Origin: Cytobacillus solani
GTDB taxonomy: Bacteria; Bacillota; Bacilli; Bacillales; Cytobacillaceae
Direction: 5' to 3'
Length of the DNA stretch: 64,000 bases
NCBI RefSeq assembly: GCF_001420595.1
Contig: NZ_LJIX01000006.1
Coordinates: forward strand, 3,891,058 to 3,955,057
This document shows, piece by piece, positions 9,024 through 17,563 of the stretch. The notes beneath the pieces were generated by a model that saw only the letters and a program-made list of their open reading frames with translations, was not told where the DNA came from and searched no databases. Numbering within the stretch: the stretch's first letter is position 1; each line of letters begins with the position of its first letter. The position numbers and the translations under genes were made by a program.

Positions 9024-10343
9024 TTAGATACCAAGTCCGAAAGAGAATAGTATAATTGCAAGAACAACGCCTATCGCTGGTACGATAACTGTGAGAGCTC
9101 CAACTGCACCATAGGCATCCTGATGGCTTTCTCCACAAATGGAACGAACCGTTGTCACAACATATCCATTATGAGGCAGTGAATCCAGTGCACCGGACGA
9201 AATCGCAGCGACTCTGTGAAGCGCTTCCGGATTTACCCCCATATCCATATAATGTGGTGCTAATAGCGGAAGTGCGATGACCTGTCCTCCAGAGGCAGAT
9301 CCAGTCATTCCTGCAATTACACTCACGGCGATTGCTGCCCCAATTAGCGGACTTCCGGGGATGTTGGTCATAAAATCCACTGCTGTTTCAAACGCAGGTA
9401 CTGCCTTAGCCACACCGCCAAAACCAACAACTGCTGCTGTATTTCCAATTGCGATTAATGCTCCTAGCGTTCCCTCAGAAACAGCATTCCAGAAGTCTTT
9501 GAAATACCTGCGATTTAGTAGATAGGTTGCAATTACCCCGCCTAATAAAGCAATGATTAACGCCGATTGCTTAAGAGAATCATGGAAAATGAATGAAATA
9601 ATGAGTACTACAATTAATGGGATTGCCCCCATAAGCGGGTTTGGCAAGTTTTTATCTACTGTCACAGGATCTTTTTCTCTTGCTACAAATGTTTCTCCTC
9701 TTTGTACTGCTTTAGTAATCATTCTCTTCAGCCACCAATAGCCAAAAATCATCATAAAGACCGCAACAATTATACTAACTTCCAGACCGGCATATGGCGT
9801 TGTACCAAGATATTCAATTGGAATCCAGTTTTGAATTTCTGGGGACCCAGCAGAGGTCATCGTAAATGTGACCGATCCGAAGGCAAGTGCAGCTGGAATA
9901 AATCTTCTCGGCAAGTTTGCTTGCTTAAATAAGCTTAATGCCATTGGATAAACTGAAAAGGCAACAACGAATAAGCTGACACCGCCATAGGTTAAAAAGG
10001 CACAGGAAACGACAATGGCCAGAACCGCATACTTCATTCCAAGCTTATCAACAATCAGCTTGGAAACACTATCCGCTGCTCCGCTATCCTCCATTACTTT
10101 TCCAAAAATAGCACCTAATAAAAACATTAAATACCAAGAGGTAACAAACCCCGAGAACCCTGACATATAATTGCCAACCAGATTTGCCTCTCCCTCCCCA
10201 GCCAGCTGCGGAAATAACGGCATCCCGCTAAATACGGCAACAAATATGGCTGACAATGGACCTACGACAAGAAGGTTCATTCCGCGCATTGTTAAAAATA
10301 TTAATAATGCCAATCCACCGATTAATCCGATCATGCTAAGCAT
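9024..10343 (-). CDS. GntP-family permease (probable 3-hydroxybutyrate uptake)
   Basis: This 439-residue membrane protein has about 12 hydrophobic segments and GntP-family signatures (MSGFSGFVTSWYLMFLLGAIFGKVMEDSG; GMTGSASGGQVIALPLL). The closest known context is YxjC, next to hydroxybutyrate genes, so the substrate is probably 3-hydroxybutyrate rather than gluconate. The ATG at 10341-10343 has AAGGAGGA upstream and starts directly at the first membrane helix. An in-frame TTG at 10463 also has an AAGGAGG site and would add a 40-residue basic extension; see findings. The sigma-54 promoter is 143 bp upstream of the ATG. Confidence 0.85.
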   Translation of the reverse strand: MLSMIGLIGGLALLIFLTMRGMNLLVVGPLSAIFVAVFSGMPLFPQLAGEGEANLVGNYMSGFSGFVTSWYLMFLLGAIFGKVMEDSGAADSVSKLIVDKLGMKYAVLAIVVSCAFLTYGGVSLFVVAFSVYPMALSLFKQANLPRRFIPAALAFGSVTFTMTSAGSPEIQNWIPIEYLGTTPYAGLEVSIIVAVFMMIFGYWWLKRMITKAVQRGETFVAREKDPVTVDKNLPNPLMGAIPLIVVLIISFIFHDSLKQSALIIALLGGVIATYLLNRRYFKDFWNAVSEGTLGALIAIGNTAAVVGFGGVAKAVPAFETAVDFMTNIPGSPLIGAAIAVSVIAGMTGSASGGQVIALPLLAPHYMDMGVNPEALHRVAAISSGALDSLPHNGYVVTTVRSICGESHQDAYGAVGALTVIVPAIGVVLAIILFSFGLGI

Positions 10344-10485
10344 TTTTTGTTCCTCCTTTTTTGTGAGTTTGATGCTTACATTCACTGCATACTTTTTTGC
10401 CTTTATTTCAGCCCCCTTTTTGTAAACGATTACATTTTGAAATAACTTTCTGGCAAGGTTCAAAATGTTCCTCCTTCTGGTTTAT

Positions 10486-10501
10486 TGCAAGTAGCGTGCC
10501 A
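10486..10501 (-). promoter_or_regulatory. Sigma-54 (-24/-12) promoter
   Basis: The minus strand reads TGGCAC-GCTAC-TTGCA, an exact match to the sigma-54 consensus TGGCAC-N5-TTGCA. It precedes the permease and dehydrogenase genes and lies downstream of a gene for a sigma-54 activator. The predicted start point is near 10475. Confidence 0.92.
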
Positions 10502-10553
10502 AAAATAAAAACTATATGGAACAATCATATTTGAAAATTTTGTGAACTTTTTT

Positions 10554-10667
10554 TCCAGAAAACTGGACTTCGAGTGATTAATATTTTAATTAGTTTCATA
10601 GAAGCCCATGTTGATTGAAGAGGAAAAAGAAAGTCCAGAATTCTGGAACACCTTCCAAAATTCTGGA
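10554..10667. promoter_or_regulatory. Three dyad operators (upstream activating sequences) for the sigma-54 activator
   Basis: Three 14-bp dyads occur upstream of the -24/-12 promoter: TCCAGAAAACTGGA (10554-10567), TCCAGAATTCTGGA (10634-10647, perfect palindrome) and TCCAAAATTCTGGA (10654-10667). Centres are 80 and 20 bp apart, multiples of a helical turn, placing the sites on one face of the DNA. They are the natural binding sites for the Fis-type HTH of the adjacent activator (inference). Confidence 0.85.
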
Positions 10668-12035
10668 CTACGAATGATCAATCCCATATTTTTTCAATTT
10701 TTCATAAAGTGATGATTTACTAATCCCCAGAGCCTTTGCTGCTTCAAGTTTATTGTTATTGTATTTTGCCAGGCTTTGAAGTAATATTCGCCTTTCCGTC
10801 TCTTCGATGATTTCCTTTAATTTCTTTTTACCTACAGGAAAAAGCGAGGATTCCTTCAAATAATCTGGAAGGGATTCCAATGTAATCACTTCATTGTTTG
10901 TCAGATGAATAGCTGCTTCAATGACATTCTCCAGTTCTCTAATATTGCCTGGCCAGCTATATTGCTGAAACCTTTCAATAACATCCTCGTCTATGGACAT
11001 AATTCTTTTTCCTGACTTCTTCGTAATTTTTTTTATAAAATAATCCATTAAAATAGGAACATCTTCCATTCGCTCACGCAAAGGGGGAATCATGAATGGC
11101 ACAACATTTATTCGATAAAACAAATCTTCTCTGAATCTTTTCTCTTCCATCATCTTTTCAAGCGGGCGATTCGTAGCAGCAATAATTCTTACATCAATAT
11201 GAACAGGTTCAGTTGATCCTACACTCTCCACTTCCCCCTCCTGTAAAGCTCTTAATAGCTTTACTTGCATATTGATTGGCATATCACCAATTTCATCTAA
11301 AAATAATGTCCCTCCATCTGCTAATTGAAACTTTCCCTTCTTTCCTCCTTTTCTAGCTCCAGTAAAAGCACCTTCCTCATAACCAAATAATTCTGATTCC
11401 AAAAGATGCTCTGGAATGGCTCCACAATTTATCTTCACAAAAGGCTGATGACTTCTGTTGCTTAATTGATGAATACTATGGGCAAATAATTCCTTTCCTG
11501 TCCCGCTTTCTCCGCGAATTAAAACAGATATGTCACTTGCAGCAATCATCTTTACTTTATCTTTTAAGCTCTGAATTTGCTTCGAATTGCCAAGAAGATC
11601 ATCTAAGCTATATTTCACACTGCGGTCAATGTCTTGTATATAGCTTTGAATTTTCGTCAGCATACTTTTTACATGACTGTTCATTTTCATCCATTCCTTT
11701 GTATCCCGAAAAAAAACAGTACCAAATGCGCCAACCACAAAATTATTTGAAACAATTGGAATTCGATTAGCAATCATATAGTTTCCTCTTATGTACTGGA
11801 GATCTGCAATTTCTTCTTTTCCCGTTGCAGCAACGATATGCATCCGTGAGTTTTCTATTACCTTGGAAACATGTACACCAATCACTGTATCTCGCTCTAC
11901 TTCTAGAAAATCACAATAATTTTTATTTATATAAATGATCTTGCCCTCTTTATCAACAACGACAAGCCAGCCAAAAGCATTTTCCACAATGGTCTCTACA
12001 ATATCAATTGGTATATCTAATAACGCACTTCTCAT
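10668..12035 (-). CDS. Sigma-54-dependent transcriptional activator with PAS domain
   Basis: The 455-residue enhancer-binding protein has a PAS-like sensor domain (about 10-110), an AAA+ domain with Walker A GESGTGKE (175-182), the sigma-54-contacting loop GAFTGA (222-227) and Walker B FLDEIGD (about 245-251), and a C-terminal Fis-type HTH (AAKALGISKSSLYEKLKK). There is no receiver domain, so the PAS region probably senses a metabolite. Its stop codon touches the third operator dyad. The neighbouring genes argue for control of 3-hydroxybutyrate use, similar in layout to AcoR/BkdR-type systems. Confidence 0.92.
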   Translation of the reverse strand: MRSALLDIPIDIVETIVENAFGWLVVVDKEGKIIYINKNYCDFLEVERDTVIGVHVSKVIENSRMHIVAATGKEEIADLQYIRGNYMIANRIPIVSNNFVVGAFGTVFFRDTKEWMKMNSHVKSMLTKIQSYIQDIDRSVKYSLDDLLGNSKQIQSLKDKVKMIAASDISVLIRGESGTGKELFAHSIHQLSNRSHQPFVKINCGAIPEHLLESELFGYEEGAFTGARKGGKKGKFQLADGGTLFLDEIGDMPINMQVKLLRALQEGEVESVGSTEPVHIDVRIIAATNRPLEKMMEEKRFREDLFYRINVVPFMIPPLRERMEDVPILMDYFIKKITKKSGKRIMSIDEDVIERFQQYSWPGNIRELENVIEAAIHLTNNEVITLESLPDYLKESSLFPVGKKKLKEIIEETERRILLQSLAKYNNNKLEAAKALGISKSSLYEKLKKYGIDHS

Positions 12036-12164
12036 CCAAATCCCCTTATCAAAAATAATTTCTTACTATATTATCATACTTTTCCGATAATTTATCGTTA
12101 AGAAGTATTTACTGGCCATTTTTTGCCCATAACAATAGTAATCAAATCAATGGGGTGAATTTAA

Positions 12165-12527
12165 ATGAAGGGAATTTATATAATCAATGAGCTATGGCAA
12201 GCTGAAGACCTTACTAGAGAGCAGAGTATTGAGGTACAGAAACATGCTTTGCAAACTTATTTAAATGAACACCATATTTCTGCGATAAAGCTTAACCCTT
12301 TGCAAATAAAAGATTACTATACCATTCCGCATGCACTTTTGTATGACTTAAAACAGCATTCTGGTGTTCATTTGGATTATCTAGTCATTTTTTCCGAAGA
12401 AGCAATTTCAAGATTTCTTCATTCCTATCCAGCAAGGTGGATACGAATAAAGAGCTATTTCAATGAAGTGCTATTTGTACAACAGCATTTCAACAAAAAA
12501 ACATATAACTTCTTTAATTACCGCTGA
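12165..12527 (+). CDS. Protein of unknown function
   Basis: The 120-residue protein is not recognised. It is soluble, rich in aromatic residues and Leu/His, without signal peptide or membrane segment. A GGGGTGA site precedes the ATG. It is divergent from the sigma-54 activator (130-bp gap) and convergent with an MFS gene. The N-terminal pattern (a strand, then an SIEVQKHALQTYL helix) faintly recalls small resolvase-like domains but no catalytic serine is evident, so no function is assigned. Confidence 0.6.
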   Translation: MKGIYIINELWQAEDLTREQSIEVQKHALQTYLNEHHISAIKLNPLQIKDYYTIPHALLYDLKQHSGVHLDYLVIFSEEAISRFLHSYPARWIRIKSYFNEVLFVQQHFNKKTYNFFNYR

Positions 12528-12593
12528 ATTGCTTTTTTCTCTTTTTTGAGAATCATAGGCTTCTTTGAACTTTATCAGTTCTACTTTCCCAAA

Positions 12594-12633
12594 ATAAAAA
12601 AAGCAGCGGACTCCTTCTGTTGAAATCCGCTGC
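12594..12633 (-). terminator. Terminator of the MFS gene
   Basis: An 8-bp GC-rich stem (GCAGCGGA / TCCGCTGC) is followed on the minus strand by a run of T residues (plus-strand A9 at 12594-12602). Confidence 0.85.
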
Positions 12634-12642
12634 TTTCATATA

Positions 12643-13824
12643 TTAAGACGCATGTGCCAATTGCTTCTTTTCTTTAATTTTCCGATCATAAATCAAAGTA
12701 GTAAAAATTGATATGACAAGAAGAATAATGAGAACTGTAAATAACATGGAAGTTCCGTAAACATCGACTAAAACCCCTCCAAGCAATGGTCCTATCATTC
12801 TTCCCCCAGTTGCTGTACTGTTTACGATCCCTTGATAAAAGCCTTCTCTTCCCTTTGGTGCCAAATCATTAGCAACTGTTGGGACGGCTGGCCAAATAAA
12901 CATTTCACCAATCGTTAAAATAATCATTGCTGTAAGAAAGATTGGGAACTCTTTTGCCCCTGCTGTCAGTGCAAATGAACCTATAAAAATAATAATTCCT
13001 ATATTAATTTGTGTTTTGAGTGACTTAATTCGCTTCACAAAGATATTGACTAGCGGCTGACCAAGTACGATCAATGCGCCATTAACTGTCCAAAGGAAGC
13101 TATATTGTTTTAATGTAATATTTAACTCCTGTGTGAAAGCTGCGATTGTCGTCTGCCACTGAACATATCCAACCCAACACAGTAAATACCCAAGACAAAG
13201 AATTAATAAGGCATATAATTTTGTATGGTTTTTTACACCGGTATTTTCTTTTAAAACGGAACTTTGTGAAACTGAAATGGTATTAATCTTTCGATAACCT
13301 AAAACGGCAATAAGAAGAAAGATTACATACATAAGTGTATTCGCTAAAAAGATCAGCTGAAAGGAATAAGAAGCAACAAACCCTCCAAGTGCAGCACCTA
13401 CTGCAACCCCTAAATTTTGCGCGACATACATCGCATTAAAGGCTTTTCTTCCTCCTTCTTTCCAAACAGAGCCTGCCATCGCAAACATCGATGGAAAGAC
13501 AATTCCTGCTCCAAAACCAGCAATCGTTAAAAAGATAACATACATTGGCCAGCCATGCCAAAAGGTTAAACCAATTAGGGAGAATAACGAGATTCCAATT
13601 CCGAGCAGGACAGATTTATAACCGCCAATTTTATCAAAAAGTGCTCCTCCAAATAAATTTCCGACAACAGTCGCTCCAGAGTTTAACATAAGCACAATTC
13701 CTGCTACTGACAATGATTTTCCAAGATGGTCGTGAATGTAAATGGTGTTTAAAGGCCATAAAAAAGAAGAGCCTGTTACATTCACTGCCATCCCAATAAC
13801 TAAAAGCCATAAAACACGTGGCAT
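12643..13824 (-). CDS. MFS transporter (YttB-like, DHA1-type)
   Basis: The 393-residue protein has about 12 transmembrane helices and the MFS loop 2-3 motif (GGALFDKIGGYK near residue 60). The start at 13824 (MPRVLW) is preferred to the in-frame ATG seven codons upstream because AAAGGAGC lies within that extension at correct spacing. It resembles the single-polypeptide drug or metabolite exporters of Bacillus such as YttB; the substrate is unknown. A GC-containing dyad (13857-13880) lies 33 bp upstream of the start and may be regulatory. Confidence 0.8.
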   Translation of the reverse strand: MPRVLWLLVIGMAVNVTGSSFLWPLNTIYIHDHLGKSLSVAGIVLMLNSGATVVGNLFGGALFDKIGGYKSVLLGIGISLFSLIGLTFWHGWPMYVIFLTIAGFGAGIVFPSMFAMAGSVWKEGGRKAFNAMYVAQNLGVAVGAALGGFVASYSFQLIFLANTLMYVIFLLIAVLGYRKINTISVSQSSVLKENTGVKNHTKLYALLILCLGYLLCWVGYVQWQTTIAAFTQELNITLKQYSFLWTVNGALIVLGQPLVNIFVKRIKSLKTQINIGIIIFIGSFALTAGAKEFPIFLTAMIILTIGEMFIWPAVPTVANDLAPKGREGFYQGIVNSTATGGRMIGPLLGGVLVDVYGTSMLFTVLIILLVISIFTTLIYDRKIKEKKQLAHAS

Positions 13825-14158
13825 GAAAAAGAACGCTCCTTTCATAGAAAGACTAAAAAGCGCCTTAATTAGGTCGCTTTCACCAAGATAATTCTATCTT
13901 AAAATTTGTTCATTATTCTTTTATATGTGAACTTAAAATTCTCTTTATTTCGTATTCCAAAGTAAATTTTATTTCTTTTTTATTGTCCTTGCAATAAGTA
14001 TTTCGCCTGCTATTTAAATATAAAAATTCAGAAAACTTCAATTGTGAATTATTTAGAAAATGGAGTGAGTTAATTGACACTTATTCAACATTTTGACACA
14101 ATAAAGAAAACACCGTACAAACTTAATTGTACAGTGTTTTCATAGCTTACTTTATTCT
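13825..14158. other. Intergenic region with dyad and terminator
   Basis: This 334-bp stretch is AT-rich and has no convincing gene. It holds an imperfect 24-bp dyad with AAAGCG / CGCTTT arms (13857-13880) just upstream of the MFS gene, and the nrfA terminator near its right end. Confidence 0.6.
14106..14141 (-). terminator. Terminator of the ccm-nrf operon
   Basis: The minus strand forms a 14-bp stem (AAAACACTGTACAA with one mismatch against its partner) followed by TTTTCTTTATT, 18 bp after the nrfA stop codon. Confidence 0.8.
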
Positions 14159-15589
14159 CTATTTTGGAGGAGGCTGCTGAGCAGGAAAGTAGCTGTTGGT
14201 CGCATGCACTTTCTTTTTAGCATTATCTTTTTCTTCAGAAACAGCCTTCTTCACTTTTTCAATCTCTTCTTTTAATTCTTCGATATTGACACCTTTTTTA
14301 ACAAGCTCTTCAGTAGCAATTTGGATCGCTTTATTCGATTCATCACTTGAAACTCTTAAAGCTTTCATTCCACCTTGCGGGTTATGGAAACCTGCTCCAC
14401 TTTCGGCAGCGACAATATCCCAGAACCATTGCCCTTTACGGATATGTTCTTGAGCTTCTTTTATTTTCTCTTCACTTACCCCGGAAGTAATCATTTTATT
14501 TACATAATAATGCGAACTTATTGAGATATCCTCTGCTTTATGCAAACCTTCCATATGTGTATCTTGAATTTCAGCTACACGCTTTTCCAGATCTTCAAGT
14601 TCACGGTCACTATGGCATGTAGCACATGACTGATCCATTGTTTTAAGTGGTGATTGCCACCAGTGAGAACTGATTTTCTTCTTGCCGTCTACACGTTCAT
14701 ATGGCATATGGCAGTCAGCACATGTGACGCCTGCCTGTCCGTGAGGTCCTTCTATATGTGTCTCAAAATCCGGATGCTGTGCTTTTACGATTGGCGTTCC
14801 AGATACATTATGAATAAAGTCTTGTTTAAACCCATTCTCTTTGGCTGTTGTTTCATAATATTGATACATGTCTTCCGGTTTAAATCCATTTTCCCATGGG
14901 AAAGTTACTTCACTATTTTCTGCTGCAAAATGGTACTCCACATGGCATTGTGCACAAACATAGTTTCTCATATCATTCTTTGTTGCTTTGGAAGTATCAA
15001 TTCCTTGCGCTTCCATTCCTTTAGTAAAGCTTGGACGAGTAATGCGAAGATCCATTGTTTCTGGATCATGACAGTCTGAACACCCAATAGGGGAATGGCC
15101 CATAGACTCTGCCTTTGGCCAAATGACATCATTGAAGCTACTTCCCCAATAGTCATCGCCCATTTCTTCAATCATATGTGGAACTGCGGTCGATTTACAT
15201 GTTAAACAGGAACCGATAGATTTGTCAGTTATCCGAGCTGTTGTACGTATATCCTCGTTCGCATAAATATGCCCGCGGTCTTCATTATAGTCTGTTGCAA
15301 ATCCATACCCATTAAAAAGAACAGGCAAATATGGTTCTTTATCCGGATCGAACTTACTACGTTTGACTGATCCGCTATATTTTGTATCCTTTGTATCCTC
15401 TGCATTTTTCTGATAACTGTCATATTGAAGCGGGAATAAATCTTTAAACGCCTCATTGCTGATTTCATCTTTTGATAATCCAGTCTTCGCATCTTCTGCA
15501 GCAGTCGTGGCATCAGAGCTTGAACAGCCTGTAATTATCAGTATGACAGCAGCCAGGGAAAGTAATAACCATCGATAAGTCCTAGCCAT
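14159..15589 (-). CDS. nrfA: Ammonia-forming cytochrome c nitrite reductase catalytic subunit NrfA
   Basis: The 476-residue pentaheme enzyme reduces nitrite to ammonium with six electrons. The active-site heme is bound by CLTCK (128-132), the Lys-ligated motif diagnostic of NrfA, and four CxxCH motifs follow (170-174, 212-216, 290-294, 322-326). The N-terminus is a lipoprotein signal with Cys22 (LIITGC), so the enzyme is anchored on the outer face of the membrane as expected in a Gram-positive. It overlaps the end of nrfH by 8 bp, and the two are the last genes of the ccm cluster. The C-terminus ends in a long charged helix and QQPPPK. Confidence 0.97.
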   Translation of the reverse strand: MARTYRWLLLSLAAVILIITGCSSSDATTAAEDAKTGLSKDEISNEAFKDLFPLQYDSYQKNAEDTKDTKYSGSVKRSKFDPDKEPYLPVLFNGYGFATDYNEDRGHIYANEDIRTTARITDKSIGSCLTCKSTAVPHMIEEMGDDYWGSSFNDVIWPKAESMGHSPIGCSDCHDPETMDLRITRPSFTKGMEAQGIDTSKATKNDMRNYVCAQCHVEYHFAAENSEVTFPWENGFKPEDMYQYYETTAKENGFKQDFIHNVSGTPIVKAQHPDFETHIEGPHGQAGVTCADCHMPYERVDGKKKISSHWWQSPLKTMDQSCATCHSDRELEDLEKRVAEIQDTHMEGLHKAEDISISSHYYVNKMITSGVSEEKIKEAQEHIRKGQWFWDIVAAESGAGFHNPQGGMKALRVSSDESNKAIQIATEELVKKGVNIEELKEEIEKVKKAVSEEKDNAKKKVHATNSYFPAQQPPPK

Positions 15590-16115
15590 TGTTCATCGTA
15601 CCTCCTTTGTTTTCTAAAAGCTCACCTGATTTAGGCGGTTTAAAATAATCTTCTGTTTTAAAGCCATTGCCATGCGGGATTGCCTGATGGCAGCTTGAAC
15701 AGCTGTCCTTTGCGTCGTGAGAAACATTATCCAATGTACTCTCATGGCAATCAATACAGTTCTGATTAATAGCATCAGTTGACCCTTCTGTTGCTATTAA
15801 CACATTTGGAATCTTTTCAGCTCCTAACGTGTTGTAATATACGTGACCAAGGCCAGACTTTGCTTTAAATACGAGCTTATTCGCTAACGTATCATGAGGC
15901 AAGTGGCAGTCACTGCATGCAAGAGTCGCATGAGTCGAATCTGCAAAGGTATCATGTGCACTTGTCATGATGTGACAGCTTTGACAGAATTCAGGCGAGT
16001 CTGTATAAGCAAAAGTTTTCACCGTAACAACTGAAAGAACGATCCCTGCAAATAATCCAATAAATATTAATAATCTCTTATCAATGGCCAATAACTTTTT
16101 AAGCATTTTTCTCAT
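15582..16115 (-). CDS. nrfH: Menaquinol-oxidising tetraheme cytochrome c NrfH
   Basis: The 177-residue NapC/NirT-family protein has one N-terminal transmembrane anchor (about 15-36) and four heme motifs: CQSCH (44-48), CSDCH (67-71), CIDCH (120-124) and CSSCH (139-143). NrfH takes electrons from menaquinol and hands them to NrfA. The ATG at 16113-16115 is chosen because GAGGAGGTG precedes it; a longer in-frame form has no ribosome site. Menaquinone is supplied by the men genes in this same window. Confidence 0.95.
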   Translation of the reverse strand: MRKMLKKLLAIDKRLLIFIGLFAGIVLSVVTVKTFAYTDSPEFCQSCHIMTSAHDTFADSTHATLACSDCHLPHDTLANKLVFKAKSGLGHVYYNTLGAEKIPNVLIATEGSTDAINQNCIDCHESTLDNVSHDAKDSCSSCHQAIPHGNGFKTEDYFKPPKSGELLENKGGTMNNG

Positions 16116-16187
16116 CTTTTTCACCTCCTCTAAAAAATAATGCAAAAGCATATATTAAAATGCTGATTTAGCATTTTAACCCAAGGG

Positions 16188-16688
16188 TTAGTGAATACTT
16201 TCAATAATTTCTATCAAGTTTTTCTTCGTTGTCGGTCCTGAGAATCTTTCAAAAATGACGCCATTTTCATCGATTATGATCGTTTCTGGCTGCCCAATGA
16301 CATTATATTCCTTCGAGATTTCTTCTTTCGTATCGAGTAAATAAGTTAACTTAGAATTTGATTCCTTCATGTACTTTTCTATTCTTTTTTTTGTTTCACC
16401 TTTTGCGATGATATAAAGCTCAGCTCCTTCATATTCAGCCCCAAAAGCTTCAAGCTCAGGCGCTTCATCTATACAAGGCTGGCACCAAGTAGCAAAAAAG
16501 TTTAAAACAACAATTTTCCCTTTGCGGTCAGATAACTGATATTCTTTTCCTTCGATATCCCTTAACTGAAAATCTATTGCCTCATCACCAGGACTCGCAG
16601 ATGCTTTCCCACTCATCCCGTTAATGAGGATTCCAAGGACACCTGCAACAATTGCTAGTACGATAATTGGAATTACCCTTTTTCTCAT
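16188..16688 (-). CDS. CcmG/ResA-like membrane-anchored thioredoxin
   Basis: The 166-residue protein has a signal anchor (about 5-24) and a TlpA/ResA-type thioredoxin domain with active site WCQPC (68-72) and the cis-Pro segment VIGQPETIII. Such proteins reduce the heme-binding cysteines of apocytochromes outside the membrane. In a System I operon this position belongs to CcmG, although the sequence type is also close to ResA of System II. It lies between ccmD and nrfH in the same operon, so its likely client is apo-NrfA/NrfH. Confidence 0.88.
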   Translation of the reverse strand: MRKRVIPIIVLAIVAGVLGILINGMSGKASASPGDEAIDFQLRDIEGKEYQLSDRKGKIVVLNFFATWCQPCIDEAPELEAFGAEYEGAELYIIAKGETKKRIEKYMKESNSKLTYLLDTKEEISKEYNVIGQPETIIIDENGVIFERFSGPTTKKNLIEIIESIH

Positions 16689-16704
16689 TCGGCTTCACCT
16701 GCTT

Positions 16705-16836
16705 TTATTGTTCTGATTTCCAATCTTCAAGAACTTTAAGCTCTTTTTTCAAATCCTTTTGGCGTTTGCCTAGAATGAATATATATCCTGCAAGTAAAGC
16801 CCAAATAATTGTGTAAGCCATAAATAAATAACTCAT
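16705..16836 (-). CDS. ccmD: CcmD-like small membrane protein
   Basis: This 43-residue gene has one transmembrane segment (residues about 3-22, LFMAYTIIWALLAGYIFIL) followed by a charged tail (KRQKDLKKELKVLED). Size, topology and location directly after ccmC fit CcmD, which helps release holo-CcmE from the CcmABC complex. GGGGGA precedes the ATG at 16834-16836. Sequence conservation in CcmD is low, so the call rests on context and topology. Confidence 0.82.
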   Translation of the reverse strand: MSYLFMAYTIIWALLAGYIFILGKRQKDLKKELKVLEDWKSEQ

Positions 16837-16852
16837 ATTGTTCTCCCCCTAT

Positions 16853-17563
16853 TTAACTAGCTAATTTTTCAATCACTTTTGATTTTGCTTTTCTTACAGT
16901 AAGACGCATTTTTTCAATTTCAATGCCTTTCCGCATCATGAATAAATAGAGCAAGGTGATCGTACCAATACAGAATAATAAAGTTACAAGCATATCAGGC
17001 TCTACACCTCCGCCACTCTGGTTTTTCCCTTCACCGAAAACGACTGGGTGAAGTTTTGTATTCCACCAGCGAATGGCCATAAATACAATCGGTACATTGA
17101 TACACCCAATAATTCCAAAAACAGCGGAAAGCTTCGCAATTTTTTCCCAAGTGCCCTCCATTTTTCGTACAAATAAATAGGCAATATAGATGAATAACAG
17201 AATAAGAACAGTTACTAATCGGGGCTCCCATGTCCACCAAGTATTCCAGGCTGACTTCCCCCAAATCATCCCTGTTAATAGAGTAATCGTTGTAAAAACT
17301 ACACCTATTTCAGCAGAAATTCCTGCCTTAATAAAACGGGATTCTGTCGGTTTTTTTAAAGTTAAGACACAATAATAGCCAACAACAAAGAATGCGAGGA
17401 ATGCGACCCACGCTGTACTGACATGGAAATAAAATATTTTCTGGGAGGCACCCATTTGTTTTTCAATAGGCGACCAAATAAAAATTAAATATAAAGAAAC
17501 AAACATAGCTGGCACGAGAAGTATATACAGCATTCGATCGACAAACGCAGACGGTTGCTTCAT
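16853..17563 (-). CDS. ccmC: Heme exporter/handling protein CcmC
   Basis: The 236-residue protein has six predicted membrane helices and the tryptophan-rich heme-handling motif WGKSAWNTWWTWEPRL (101-116). Conserved histidines flank it, including that in YFHVSTAW (His47). CcmC loads heme on CcmE. Canonical versions have WxxWDxRLTS; here Glu replaces Asp at one position. It abuts ccmB (stop and start adjacent). Confidence 0.92.
   Translation of the reverse strand: MKQPSAFVDRMLYILLVPAMFVSLYLIFIWSPIEKQMGASQKIFYFHVSTAWVAFLAFFVVGYYCVLTLKKPTESRFIKAGISAEIGVVFTTITLLTGMIWGKSAWNTWWTWEPRLVTVLILLFIYIAYLFVRKMEGTWEKIAKLSAVFGIIGCINVPIVFMAIRWWNTKLHPVVFGEGKNQSGGGVEPDMLVTLLFCIGTITLLYLFMMRKGIEIEKMRLTVRKAKSKVIEKLAS

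Noticed and set aside
14654-15079. Plus-strand frame opposite nrfA
   Set aside because: Shadow of the heme-motif region on the other strand, no independent support.
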